64,000 nt of DNA from DAIOGN01 sp036745245 (GTDB taxonomy: Bacteria > Zixibacteria > MSB-5A5 > JAUVRN01): assembly GCA_036745245.1 (NCBI GenBank), contig DAIOGN010000001.1, positions 1-64,000 on the forward strand, read 5' to 3'. How positions within the stretch are numbered: the first letter of the stretch is position 1; every line of letters starts with the position of its first letter. The notes under the pieces are model-generated. The model was given only the letters and a program-made list of their open reading frames with translations, made no database searches and had not been told where the DNA came from. The position numbers and the translations under genes were made by a program. Positions 44,362 through 55,827 of this stretch are shown here, piece by piece.

Positions 44362-44473
44362 TTTTCTAGTATTCTAACGTGGTGAATCTGGTTGTCGTCT
44401 AGAGTAGTCTAACTAAGGACTGTAACCGTAGAGTACGATACCGGGCCGAAATCCGCAAGCCCCTAAGTTTAAC

Positions 44474-45262
44474 TCAACCCGCGGCTACCGGCTGGGCCGC
44501 CTGCGGTTCCACCCGACGGTGTTGGCCATGATCACTCCAGAGAAACAGGCCGGGACCCTCCGGGCCGAATTTTCCAAAGCTGAAGTGCCGCATCCAGTCT
44601 CCCGCCACCAGCCACTGTCCCTCGGGCCAGACGAGGTGCAGGGGCTCGTGCAGATGGGCTGTGACCAGCACGTCGGCGCCCTGAAGCAACCGCCGACGCG
44701 CCGCCTGTGCGTTGTCCCTCAGGGCACGTTGCGTGAGAGGATGACGTTTCTTTCCGTAGCCCGAGACGCGGCGGGCCAGCGGAAACCCCAGATCGGGGGA
44801 AAGCATTTGAAACAACCGAATCGAGACGGGATGCCGAAGCACCGAACGCATGAGTCGATACGCGTGCTCACGCGGCAGCCAGCCGTCGCCGTGGCGAAAG
44901 ATCACGCGAGCGCTTCCGGCTGTGAGCGCGCACTCTTCGGCATGGAATTGTACCCCCAGCTCCTCGCGCAGGTAGCGGCCGGCCCAGAAGTCGTGATTGC
45001 CGGCCACGTAGTGAACCTCGCACCCTTCGCTCACCAGACGCCGCAGGGCTTCGAGGTGGTCCAGGTGCAGGCTGGGCACGGCATGGCGGAACTCGAACCA
45101 GAAGTCGAACAGATCGCCCACGATCACGAGCCGGCCGTGCGTGGCGGCCACGTGCTCCCAGAACGCGTGCAACCGGGCCGACTTCGTCTTCTCCAGGTCG
45201 GCCGAATCGGCGCCGAGGTGCGCATCCGACATGAAAAACAAAGGTGCGTGGTCCGCGCTCAT
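44474..45262 (-). CDS. lpxH: UDP-2,3-diacylglucosamine pyrophosphohydrolase
   Basis: Fourth step of lipid A synthesis: hydrolyses UDP-2,3-diacylglucosamine to lipid X and UMP. A 262-residue metallophosphoesterase with SDAHLG (D13, H15), GDLFDFW (D50), AGNHDFW (N89, H90), RHGDGW and TAHLHEP, the set typical of LpxH and LpxH2 proteins. Sign of an LPS-containing outer membrane. Confidence 0.9.
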   Translation of the reverse strand: MSADHAPLFFMSDAHLGADSADLEKTKSARLHAFWEHVAATHGRLVIVGDLFDFWFEFRHAVPSLHLDHLEALRRLVSEGCEVHYVAGNHDFWAGRYLREELGVQFHAEECALTAGSARVIFRHGDGWLPREHAYRLMRSVLRHPVSIRLFQMLSPDLGFPLARRVSGYGKKRHPLTQRALRDNAQAARRRLLQGADVLVTAHLHEPLHLVWPEGQWLVAGDWMRHFSFGKFGPEGPGLFLWSDHGQHRRVEPQAAQPVAAG

Positions 45263-45299
45263 GGTGTAGGAATATAGCGGCCGACGGGGAGGGGCTGCA

Positions 45300-46232
45300 G
45301 TGAAAAGCGTGGGGTGGGTGGATTCACCCGAGTTCGACTTGCATCACCACGACGAGGGACACCCCGAGTGTCCCGAGCGGCTCATCGCGATTCGATCCGG
45401 ATTGTCAGCGCGCAACCTCGACTCGCGGCTTCTGCTTGAGCCCGCACGTCCCGTGGACCGGTCGCTGCTCGAGCGACTGCACGCGCCGAGCTACATCGAG
45501 ATCGTACGATCCCTGTGTATGCGCGGTGGCGGTCGGCTCGACGCCGACACCTCCGTGGTGCCCGAATCGTGGGACGCGGCACTCAAATCGGCCGGTGCCG
45601 TGACGCAGGCGGTGACAAACGTAGTGGCGGGTGCGTGGCAACGCGCCTTCTGCTCGGTACGGCCACCCGGGCATCATGCCACCTTCGCGCGTGCGATGGG
45701 GTTCTGCCTGTTTGGCAATGCCGCGCTCGGAGCGCAGGCTGCCCTCGATGCCGGCCTGAAGCGAGTGGCCATCCTCGACTGGGACGTTCACCACGGCAAC
45801 GGCACACAGTCGCTGTTCTGGGATCGTGGCGATGTACTCTTCGCGAGCTGGCACCAGTACCCGTTCTATCCGGGAACGGGTCGCGCCGACGAAATCGGCG
45901 AGGGTGCGGGCCGCGGTTTCACAGTGAACTGCCCCCTGCCCGCGGGCGCGGGGGAGCTCGAGTACCTGTCGAGCTGGTCTGAGAAGATCCTGCCGGCCCT
46001 CGAAGCCCACCAGCCGGAGATGGTGATCATCTCCGCGGGATTCGATTCCGACCATCGTGATCCCCTGGGCGGGCACACGCTTCGCGCGGCGTCGTACGAG
46101 AAGCTCACCGCCCGTGTGGTGGAGTGGGCCGACCGCCACTGTGCGGGGCGTGTAGTGTCGGTGCTGGAGGGAGGCTACTCTCTCGAAGCCCTGGATGAAG
46201 ACGTGGCCGTACACGTGGCCGCGCTGCTCTAG
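45300..46232 (+). CDS. Histone deacetylase family (class II-like) amidohydrolase
   Basis: A 310-residue zinc amidohydrolase. Catalytic His pair H125-H126 in RPPGHHAT, metal ligands D162, H164 (ILDWDVHHGNGTQ) and D249 (ISAGFDSDHRDPLGG), and a closing EGGYSLEAL. Bacterial members act on acetylated polyamines, acetoin-pathway or protein lysines; the substrate is unknown here. GTG start at 45300; the opposite lpxH gene begins only 37 bases away, so they share a divergent promoter region. Confidence 0.88.
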   Translation: MKSVGWVDSPEFDLHHHDEGHPECPERLIAIRSGLSARNLDSRLLLEPARPVDRSLLERLHAPSYIEIVRSLCMRGGGRLDADTSVVPESWDAALKSAGAVTQAVTNVVAGAWQRAFCSVRPPGHHATFARAMGFCLFGNAALGAQAALDAGLKRVAILDWDVHHGNGTQSLFWDRGDVLFASWHQYPFYPGTGRADEIGEGAGRGFTVNCPLPAGAGELEYLSSWSEKILPALEAHQPEMVIISAGFDSDHRDPLGGHTLRAASYEKLTARVVEWADRHCAGRVVSVLEGGYSLEALDEDVAVHVAALL

Positions 46233-46251
46233 TTGGGGTCAGACCCCAACT
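46231..46251. repeat. GGGGTC-A-GACCCC palindrome between convergent genes
   Basis: AGTTGGGGTC (46231-46240), A, GACCCCAACT (46242-46251), a perfect palindrome with 10-base arms. It fills exactly the space between the TAG stop of the deacetylase gene and the TAA stop of the dehydrogenase gene, overlapping both. It shares its core with the element at 28273-28339. Confidence 0.85.
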
Positions 46252-47580
46252 TACAGCTTGATGATCTTCTGCCGGCCGTCGCGCACTTTGCCGGTGGCGT
46301 TGCGTGCGTCGAACACAAGCTTCGCGTCGGCCACCACCTGGTTGTAGTCCACGTTGGTGTGATCGGTGAGAATCACCACGATATCGGCCCGGCTCAGTTC
46401 CGCCTTCGTCAGCGGAACCGATTTCATCTTCATGTCGTCCAGCGATACCTGGGGAACGTAGGAATCGTGGTACTTCACCTGCGCGCCGTCGCGTTCCAGA
46501 AGCCTCAGCACATCCAGGGACGGTGACTCGCGGATGTCGTCGATGTCGCGCTTGAAGGCCACGCCGAGCACCAGCACCTTGGTTCCCGACACCGCCTTCT
46601 GCCGAGCGTTGAGCGCGCGGGCGATGCGTTCCACCACGTACTCGGGCATGTGGGTATTGATGTCGCCCGCCAGTTCGATGAACCGGGCGTAATAGTTGAG
46701 ACTGCGCAGCTTCCACGACAGGTAGTGCGGATCCACGGGTATGCAGTGCCCCCCCAGCCCGGGGCCGGGGTAAAAACGCATGAAGCCGAACGGCTTGGTG
46801 GCGGCGGCGTCGATCACTTCCCACACGTCGATCTTCAGACGGTCGCACATGAGTGCCACTTCGTTCACCAGCCCGATGTTCACCGAGCGAAACGTGTTCT
46901 CGAGGAGCTTCACCATCTCGGCGCACTGGGTGGACGACACGGCCACCACCGAGTCGATGAATTGCTCGTAAAACGCCCGCGCCACATCCATGCATGCTGG
47001 CGAGTGACCGCCCACGATGCGCGGCGTGTTGCGCGTGCCGTACACCGGATTGCCCGGATCCACGCGCTCGGGCGAAAAGGCCAGGTAGAAGTCCTTCCCC
47101 GCTTTCAGGCCGCTCCCTTCCAGGACCGGCTTGATCAGCTCCTCCGTAGTGCCGGGATAGGTGGTGGACTCGAGCACCACCAGCATCTGTGGGTGCAGAT
47201 GCTTGGCCAACGTCTCTACAGAACTCAGAATGAAGGAAACGTCGGGATCCTTGGTTTTGGACAACGGCGTGGGCACGCAGATGCACACCACGTCGGCGTC
47301 CGCCATCACGGAGGAATCGCTGGAGGCGCGATACAGTCCCTTCTTCACCAGAGCCGCGATCGCCAACGACGGCACGTCGGGAATGTGCGACACCCCCGCG
47401 TTGAGGGACTTGATGAGGTCTTTCCTGATTTCGTAGCCCGTGACCTTCAATCCGGCTTCGCCCACTTCGCGCGCCAGCGGCAGCCCCACGTACCCCTGCC
47501 CAATGATGACCACGTGCGCACGACGGGAGCGCAGCTTTTCCAGAATGCCCGGCCTGGACTTCGCGGGCCGGGGTTTCGAC

Positions 47581-47591
<11 letters not shown>
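46251..47591 (-). CDS. wbpA: UDP-N-acetylglucosamine 6-dehydrogenase (WbpA type)
   Basis: Nucleotide-sugar dehydrogenase of 446 residues, oxidising C6 of a UDP-HexNAc to the uronic acid. N-terminal Rossmann fold GQGYVGLPLA, then CVPTPLSKTKDPDVSF, ESTTYPGTTEEL, NTFRSVNIGLVNE, catalytic Cys283 in GPGLGGHCIPVDPHY, and a C-terminal domain with VLGVAFKRDIDDIRESPSL. The TTYPGTT-type and HCIPVDP elements fit the UDP-GlcNAc/UDP-ManNAc dehydrogenase branch. It overlaps the next (upstream) gene by 11 bases. Confidence 0.85.
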
Positions 47592-49552
<1,961 letters not shown>

Positions 49553-49730
49553 CGGGATTGGCCGATGGACGGCCACGGTTGACTCAGTGCGGAAGTCCAA
49601 GCGCGGGGAATGTGAGGGGGGCTGTCACGCGAAGACAAGGCGACGGCGGGAGTAATGTGGCATCGGGATGCCGGCCCGTCGTTTCGGATCCCGGCCGCCC
49701 GCCGTCGCTTATGCCCAATTTCGCATGGCG

Positions 49731-51020
49731 TCAGGGATCGTTGAACTCGACCGACTCGAAGTCTTCCCAGTCGAGTTCGATCTCGTCGCCGTCGGGGAGT
49801 TCGATGACGATGCCTTTGTTGTCGGAGTCGACGTCGTTTGATCCTGCCAGCACATATGTCTCGCCCGACTTCAGGCGGACTTCGGTTTCGTTGCGGGACT
49901 CACGGTGGATCGATTCGATGAGCGAGAAGGGGATTTCGAGTTCTATGTCTTCGTATTCGCCGTCGAGAAACTCCCACGTGTTCCGCTCGTCGAGATCCCA
50001 GAGGACAAATCCGGTAAACGATTCCCCCTGATCGTCGGTGACCGTGCCGTGGAGTCGCTGGCCGCCGTCGAAGTCGGAATAGGGCCGTGACGGAGGCGCG
50101 GGGTCGAACACCACCCGTTCGAACTCGTCCCACGTCACCTTCACCACGCCGAGGCCCGGCACCAGAACGTCGATGCCGCGGTTGTCGCTGTCCACGTCGT
50201 TGGTGCCCGTCAGCCGCAGTTGCGTGCCGTCGGTGAGGGTCACCCGCGACGCGCGGGAGCTGGAGCGCTCAATCTCACGGATTTCACTGAAGGGGATATG
50301 GTGATTGTCGTCCGGGGTTTCGCCATCGAGCGTGTCGGTCACCAGGGCCTCATCGCGATCCCACGTGATGTACCCGGTGAACCCACCGGCCGAGGTTTCC
50401 ACCAGGCCGTACAACCTGTCGGCGTCGCGTCCCTCATCGGGGCCCGCCGAAAACTCCACGAGTTCGACGTCGTCCCACGACACGTCCACGTCGCCTCTGT
50501 TCTGGTCTGTTACAATGAGGCTGCGCATCGATTCACCGAGGTCGGTGCCCGTGGCCTGGATCTCCACGCGCTCTCCGTTTTTCAGCTCCACGCGGATGCG
50601 GCTTGAACTCCTTCGTTCGATGGAGGCCAGGTTTCCAAACTGAATTTTGAAGGGGTGATGCGTCCAGTAGCCGTCTTCGTCGCCCACGGACAGGCCCAGA
50701 ATCTGCACTCCGCTGAAGCCGCCCTCCACCCACACCTTCTCGCGTTTTTCCGCGTCGAGGACGTCGTCCCAGAACACCTCGTTGACGTCCCAGCGAATCG
50801 CTCCGGTGTAAGACCGCCCCGACTCAAGATGAATGGTGCCGTAAATATCGCCACTGGCCCGGAGGGTTCCGGGCGAAAGCAACGCCACACACAGGGCTGT
50901 GGCGCAGAAGACAAGGGCACCTCGAATGGGTGAACGCAGACAATCGGACAGGCCCCTGCCACTCTGCGGCGGGGCGGGCGAATAGACCGGGCCCGGGAGC
51001 CCGGCAGCGGGAAACGTCAT
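49731..51020 (-). CDS. Secreted protein with three tandem repeats
   Basis: A 429-residue protein of unknown function. A signal peptide-like helix lies at about 33-55 (ending LLSPGTLRASG), so the true start may be inside the frame. The mature protein consists of three related repeats of about 105-130 residues (57-190, 202-305, 321-427). Each opens with G-x-V/I...SFTGxIxWD, continues with IPFSxIxxIERxSS.xxVxLxxG and TGTNDVDSDNRGI, and closes with VxWDxFExVxF. The repeats are very acidic. A beta-rich scaffold or binding protein is likely; the family is not recognised. Confidence 0.7.
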   Translation of the reverse strand: MTFPAAGLPGPVYSPAPPQSGRGLSDCLRSPIRGALVFCATALCVALLSPGTLRASGDIYGTIHLESGRSYTGAIRWDVNEVFWDDVLDAEKREKVWVEGGFSGVQILGLSVGDEDGYWTHHPFKIQFGNLASIERRSSSRIRVELKNGERVEIQATGTDLGESMRSLIVTDQNRGDVDVSWDDVELVEFSAGPDEGRDADRLYGLVETSAGGFTGYITWDRDEALVTDTLDGETPDDNHHIPFSEIREIERSSSRASRVTLTDGTQLRLTGTNDVDSDNRGIDVLVPGLGVVKVTWDEFERVVFDPAPPSRPYSDFDGGQRLHGTVTDDQGESFTGFVLWDLDERNTWEFLDGEYEDIELEIPFSLIESIHRESRNETEVRLKSGETYVLAGSNDVDSDNKGIVIELPDGDEIELDWEDFESVEFNDP

Positions 51021-51114
51021 AGGGTGCCTTGGATACGCATGGTCGCACGGGGAGTTGCAGCGGAGGCAAAATCACATTCGGCAGGAGTCTGTTCCCGCAG
51101 GGTCGGTCGCCGGC

Positions 51115-51120
51115 TATATT
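51115..51120 (+). promoter_or_regulatory. Possible -10 element of radA
   Basis: TATATT eight bases before the radA ATG, in the context TATATTGGCCGG, like TATATTGGCTG in front of tgt. No clear -35 is seen. It would produce a nearly leaderless transcript. Confidence 0.3.
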
Positions 51121-51128
51121 GGCCGGCC

Positions 51129-52496
51129 ATGGCGCGAATCCAGAGCCTCTACGCCTGCACTCAGTGCGGCGCCACATCCCCCAAATGGCTGGGGAAGTGC
51201 CCCGACTGCGGCGAGTGGAACTCCTTCCAGGAGGCGCCGGCTCCCATTAAAACCAAAACGGTACAACGAGTTACGCTAACTCGCCCGCCGGAGTTTCTGG
51301 CAGAGATCAAGGGGTCGGGCGCTCCGGTGCAACCAGCCGGCCTCCCGGAATTCGACCGGGTGCTGGGGGGCGGGTTCGTTGCAGGCTCGATCCTCTTGCT
51401 CGGAGGAGAACCCGGGATCGGCAAGAGCACTCTGGTGCTTCAGGCGGCCGACGCTTTCGGGAGGCTTCGCGGTCCGGTGCTTTATGCCTCAGGTGAGGAA
51501 TCATCTGGCCAGCTCAAGAAGCGCGCCGAACGCCTGGGAATCCGCGGCGACACCGTGGCCGTGCTCCCTACTTCAAGCCTCGAGGAAATGCTCTCGGCTC
51601 TCGAGACCATGAAGCCTGCGCTTCTGATCGTGGATTCCGTGCAAACTACAGTCAGCGCACTGCTCGAGTCACCCGCAGGCACCGTGAGTCAGGTGCGAAT
51701 GGTCGCAGGTGCACTCGCAGCAGCCGCCAAACCCACCGACACGGCCGTGCTCCTGGTGGGCCATGTCACCAAAGACGGAACACTGGCCGGTCCCAAGGTG
51801 CTGGAGCATCTCGTGGACGCCGTGCTCTATCTCGAGTCCGATTCGTCGAAGCAGTATCGCATTCTGCGCTCCGGAAAAAATCGCTTCGGCTCCACCGATG
51901 AAATCGGTCTGTTCGAAATGACAGGCGCCGGAATGGTGCCGGTGAAAGACCCGTCGCACTTGTTCCTGAGTGACGAACGCGGGGCGCGCGTGGGCTGCGC
52001 GGTCGTGAGCGCGGTGGAAGGTTCGCGACCGCTGCTCTTCGACCTGCAGGGCCTGGTGGCGCCGGCCGGGTTCGGCACACCGCAGCGCGTACCGCGCGGC
52101 TTCGACAACAAGCGGCTGGCGATGCTTCTGGCGGTGGCCGAGCGCAAAGGCGGGCTGTCATTCTCGGGGCAGGATGTGTTCCTCAACATCACGGGCGGAT
52201 TGCAGGTGGACGAGCCCGCCATCGACCTCGGAGCGTTTCTGGCGCTGGCGTCATCCCTTTTGAACGTGCCCGTTCCGGCCCGCACCATGATCTCAGGTGA
52301 AGTGGGGTTGAGCGGTGAAATCCGCGCGGTCGCCCAGCTTCCCCGCCGATTGGGCGAAGCCGCCAAGCTCGGTTTCAAGACAGCCGTGGTGCCTGAAGCC
52401 AACCGCGACGCTTTAACCGCAAAGGATTCTTCGCTGCGCCTGGTGCAGGTGGCCAACGTCGGCGACGCGCTGGCCTGGCTGAAGAACGACGCTTAG
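51129..52496 (+). CDS. radA: DNA repair protein RadA
   Basis: A hexameric branch-migration helicase of recombination. 455 residues: N-terminal zinc finger CTQCGATSPKWLGKCPDCGEW, RecA-like ATPase with Walker A GGEPGIGKST and Walker B LLIVDSVQT, the RadA-specific KNRFG motif (GKNRFGSTDEIG), and a C-terminal Lon-like domain (DVFLNITGGLQVDEPAIDL, TMISGEVGLSGEIRAV). Divergent from the triple-repeat protein gene, 108 bases apart. Confidence 0.95.
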   Translation: MARIQSLYACTQCGATSPKWLGKCPDCGEWNSFQEAPAPIKTKTVQRVTLTRPPEFLAEIKGSGAPVQPAGLPEFDRVLGGGFVAGSILLLGGEPGIGKSTLVLQAADAFGRLRGPVLYASGEESSGQLKKRAERLGIRGDTVAVLPTSSLEEMLSALETMKPALLIVDSVQTTVSALLESPAGTVSQVRMVAGALAAAAKPTDTAVLLVGHVTKDGTLAGPKVLEHLVDAVLYLESDSSKQYRILRSGKNRFGSTDEIGLFEMTGAGMVPVKDPSHLFLSDERGARVGCAVVSAVEGSRPLLFDLQGLVAPAGFGTPQRVPRGFDNKRLAMLLAVAERKGGLSFSGQDVFLNITGGLQVDEPAIDLGAFLALASSLLNVPVPARTMISGEVGLSGEIRAVAQLPRRLGEAAKLGFKTAVVPEANRDALTAKDSSLRLVQVANVGDALAWLKNDA

Positions 52497-52551
52497 GCAG
52501 GATTCAAAACGCTGAAGGCGCGTGCCTCACCCGCCCGCGACTCCCCACGCA

Positions 52552-54423
52552 CTACTTCGTATTCAGGTAATAGCGCGCAAACGAGCGCGACGTGGGCGGC
52601 ACCTTGATTCGTGCCTTGGCGCCCGGATAGGTCTTCCCTTCAAACTGCAGGCTGTCCACCTTCAGGCCGTCCGGAGGCACCAGTTCGATCTCATACAGTC
52701 CTGCTCGCACTGGCAGGCGCAGGCCCGGCAACGCTCCCGCCTCGGCTCCATTGAGCTTCACCTGGCAGGCGGGGAAGTCGCCGGTTACGGTCTTGGCCGA
52801 CACGCGCAGGTCGCCGGCGGAGGCGCGCGCGGTAACGGCTTCGAGATCGATGGTGAGCGACGTGTCACTTCGGAGCATGACCATCTGCTGATGAATGGGG
52901 AAACCTGCACCCATCACTTCAAGAGCGTGTTTGCCCTCGTCCATGCGTGTGGCCGCCCTGCCAAAGCCTGAGCGGTCGATCTGGTACGATCCGGAGGGCT
53001 TCACTTCCACCATCAGGTTGTACTTGGCGAGCACGATCGGCTTCCCGGGCGGAGGCGGCGTGGCCAGTGATGCGCTTTCGTTCGTCCTTGCCCGTCTAGG
53101 CTTCTGCGGCTCGCGTGCCGGGGGCTTCTGCTCCGAGGGCTTCGACTCCACCGGCTTCGCAGCCAGCGGTTCAGTCGTGCTGCCTGTCGCAGACGCCGGC
53201 ACCTGCACGACTGGCTGAACCGTCCTGGAGGTCAACGCTGCAGAGTCCTGCGTAGCGGGCGCAGTTCCCGCGGGTACGGCCTTCGCCGAAAGTGCCGCGC
53301 TGTCTGTTAAAGGCACCGCCACCGAGCCCTGCGGCGTAGTGGTGATCGCCACAGTCGGGGAAGCGGATTGGCTCGTAGTCGTGGGCGTCGATCCGGCGAC
53401 GGGTGTGGGTGCGGGCGCGGGTCCGCTCGAACGCAGCATGAACAGCGCCGCTGCCAGCCCCACCACGACAACTCCCGCAGCGATGAGCCAGGGAAACCCT
53501 TTGCGAGCTTTGGGGGGCGGCGTTGGCAGTTCCGCATCCACCCTGGTCTTCTCGCCCGATGGGATCACCACGCGATCGCCGGAGCCTCCAAGGTCCACGG
53601 TGCCAAGCGCATTGCGCATTTCCGTGGCGTTTTGAAATCGATCCTCAGGGCGTTTGGACATGGCGCGCAGAATGACGTACTCGAGGTCGGCCGACAGGTC
53701 GGGATTGAGCGAACGCGGCGACGGAGGCGCATCTTCGAGGTGCGCCTTCATGGCCTCGTATTCGGAGGTGGCATCGAACGGCACCTTGCCGGTGCACACC
53801 TGGTACAGGGTCACGCCAAGCGAATAGATATCGGATCGTTGATCTGCGGGCTGTTCGCGGATCTGCTCGGGCGACATGAAAAGGATGGATCCCACCTTGC
53901 GGCCCGTGCGCGTGAGCTGAGTCGGAGCCTCCACCATCTTGGCGATGCCGAAGTCCATCACCTTCGCCATGCCCTGCTCGGTGACCATAATGTTGGAGGG
54001 CTTGATGTCCCGGTGAATCACCCCGTGGTTGTGCGCGTAGTCCAGCGCGAGAAGGATCTGCCGGAAAATCGGTACCACTTCCGAACGCGACAGCGCTCCG
54101 CGGTGGCGCACCAGGTCGGCCAGAGTCTCGCCCTGGATGTACTCCATCACGATGTACAGCTGTTCACCCGATTCGAAGAAGTCGTGCAGAACGCAGATGT
54201 TGGGATGGTTCAGCCGCGCCAGCGCGCGCGCTTCGTTAATGAACCGTTCGCGCAGCTGCGGCTCCACGCTGAACTCGGCGTGGAGCGTCTTGAGGCCCAC
54301 CACGCGGTCGAGCTTGGTGTCGAGGGCACGCCAGAACACGCCCATGCCGCCTTCGGCGACGCGAGCCTCAATCCGGTACTTCCCGACCGTGTTGCCCAGC
54401 GTGACCAGCTTGTCCTTAAGCAT
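52552..54423 (-). CDS. Membrane Ser/Thr protein kinase with C-terminal PEGA-like domain
   Basis: A 623-residue PknB-type kinase. Kinase domain 15-275: Gly-rich loop VAEGGMGVF (first Gly replaced by Ala), K45 in VVGLKTL, HRDIKPSN (D139, K141, N144), DFG (D157), and SPEQIREQPADQRSDIYSLG. A single membrane helix lies at about 309-330. The outside part has a Pro/Ala/Thr/Ser-rich linker and a C-terminal PEGA-like beta region (KPIVLAKYNLMVEVKPSGSYQID, then a second copy). The substrate is unknown. The 3' end converges with radA. Confidence 0.88.
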   Translation of the reverse strand: MLKDKLVTLGNTVGKYRIEARVAEGGMGVFWRALDTKLDRVVGLKTLHAEFSVEPQLRERFINEARALARLNHPNICVLHDFFESGEQLYIVMEYIQGETLADLVRHRGALSRSEVVPIFRQILLALDYAHNHGVIHRDIKPSNIMVTEQGMAKVMDFGIAKMVEAPTQLTRTGRKVGSILFMSPEQIREQPADQRSDIYSLGVTLYQVCTGKVPFDATSEYEAMKAHLEDAPPSPRSLNPDLSADLEYVILRAMSKRPEDRFQNATEMRNALGTVDLGGSGDRVVIPSGEKTRVDAELPTPPPKARKGFPWLIAAGVVVVGLAAALFMLRSSGPAPAPTPVAGSTPTTTSQSASPTVAITTTPQGSVAVPLTDSAALSAKAVPAGTAPATQDSAALTSRTVQPVVQVPASATGSTTEPLAAKPVESKPSEQKPPAREPQKPRRARTNESASLATPPPPGKPIVLAKYNLMVEVKPSGSYQIDRSGFGRAATRMDEGKHALEVMGAGFPIHQQMVMLRSDTSLTIDLEAVTARASAGDLRVSAKTVTGDFPACQVKLNGAEAGALPGLRLPVRAGLYEIELVPPDGLKVDSLQFEGKTYPGAKARIKVPPTSRSFARYYLNTK

Positions 54424-54611
54424 GCCGCGCGTTTCGTCCTTTGAATGGCGTTCGCGCCACGGGAGGGACCGGTTGGTGGCCCCCTCATGTGCGAACCGGC
54501 TTCCAAAACCCAGCGGCCCACCGTGTTGGCCGCTTAGTAGTATGTATCGGCCCGACTGTGAACGGGCTTACCCGGGCGGCCCTCAAAGCCGCTGGCCCCT
54601 CAAAAAGGAAG

Positions 54612-54640
54612 CTGACCGGTAAGCGTCCCGGTGGTATATT
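54612..54640 (+). promoter_or_regulatory. Promoter of the tgt operon
   Basis: CTGACC (54612-54617), 17-base spacer, TATATT (54635-54640), 27 bases before the tgt ATG. It shares TGACCGGTAA with the gmd promoter. Confidence 0.55.
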
Positions 54641-54666
54641 GGCTGTTTCGTATACCAGATAACTTC

Positions 54667-55827
54667 ATGTTTACGTTTGAGATAACAGCGACCTCAGGCC
54701 GCGCCCGTGCAGGGTTGGTCACCACCGACCACGGCGCTTTCGAAACCCCCGCCTTCATGCCTGTGGGCACGGGTGGGGCCGTCAAGGCGCTTACGGCCCA
54801 TCAGCTTCACGACCTCGGCGTGCAGATTATACTGTCGAATACCTACCATCTGGCCCTTCGGCCGGGTCGGGAATTGCTCTCACGGGTCGGCGGTCTCCAC
54901 GGGTTGTCGGGGTGGGCAAAGCCCATCCTCACCGACTCGGGCGGCTACCAGGTGCTGTCCCTGGCCACCCGCAGGCGGATCCACGACCACGGGGTTACGT
55001 TTGCCTCGCACCTCGACGGCTCGCCCCTGGAGTTTACCCCCGAATCGGTGCTCGAAATCCAGCGCGCCATCGGCGCCGACATCGTGATGCCCCTGGACGT
55101 GTGCCCGTCGTTTTCCGACTCGGAGACCGAAATCGAGCGCGCCACGCACCTCACGCACAGGTGGGCCGAGGCGGCTCGCGCAGAGTGGGAGCGCAAGCCC
55201 CGCGCAGATGCCGGCCATGCGCAGACGCTCTTCGGCATCGTTCAGGGCGGCTACACCGAGGCGGGCAGGCAGGCCAGCGCGCGTTTCATTGCCGGTCTCG
55301 ACTTCCCCGGCTGGGCTATCGGCGGCCTGGTGACCGCCGAGCCCCGGAAAGACACCTGGCGCCTGCTGGATGCCGTCACGGAAGTTCTCCCCACCTCAGG
55401 CCCTCGCTACCTCATGGGTGTGGGCACACCCGCCGACCTGGTGCGTGCGGCCTCTCTCGGCGTGGACATGTTCGACTGCGTGCTGCCCACACGGAATGCC
55501 AGAAACGGCACGGTGTTCACCCGCTCGGGCCCCATGCACATCCGCAATGCGCAGTTCGCCGACGACCTCTCCCCGATCGATCCCGAGTGCGAGTGCCCCA
55601 CGTGCCGCTCGCATTCGCGCGCCTACATTAGGCACCTGCTGGCCATGGCCGAAATTACGGGGCTTGTGCTGGCAACCCAGCATTCGGTTTATTTCTACCT
55701 GGATCTCATGGCGCGCCTTCGCCGGAGCATTCGCGAAGGCACGCTGAGCACTTGGGCCGGCGAGTTTCTCAGGCGCTACGAGGAATCACCGGCCGCCACT
55801 CTCGAACGAAAGGAGGTCACCGCATGA
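54667..55827 (+). CDS. tgt: tRNA-guanine transglycosylase (queuosine)
   Basis: Exchanges guanine 34 in tRNA-Asp, -Asn, -His and -Tyr for preQ1. 386 residues. Catalytic Asp in DSGGYQVLS, the nucleophilic Asp in DMFDCVLPTRNARNG, and zinc ligands CECPTC with a distal His (ATQH). In the base-recognition pocket the usual DECTP is DVCPS and the usual GGLAVGE is GGLVTAE. These changes could shift the base specificity. ATG at 54667 preceded by a promoter; yajC overlaps its stop (ATGA). Confidence 0.93.
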   Translation: MFTFEITATSGRARAGLVTTDHGAFETPAFMPVGTGGAVKALTAHQLHDLGVQIILSNTYHLALRPGRELLSRVGGLHGLSGWAKPILTDSGGYQVLSLATRRRIHDHGVTFASHLDGSPLEFTPESVLEIQRAIGADIVMPLDVCPSFSDSETEIERATHLTHRWAEAARAEWERKPRADAGHAQTLFGIVQGGYTEAGRQASARFIAGLDFPGWAIGGLVTAEPRKDTWRLLDAVTEVLPTSGPRYLMGVGTPADLVRAASLGVDMFDCVLPTRNARNGTVFTRSGPMHIRNAQFADDLSPIDPECECPTCRSHSRAYIRHLLAMAEITGLVLATQHSVYFYLDLMARLRRSIREGTLSTWAGEFLRRYEESPAATLERKEVTA

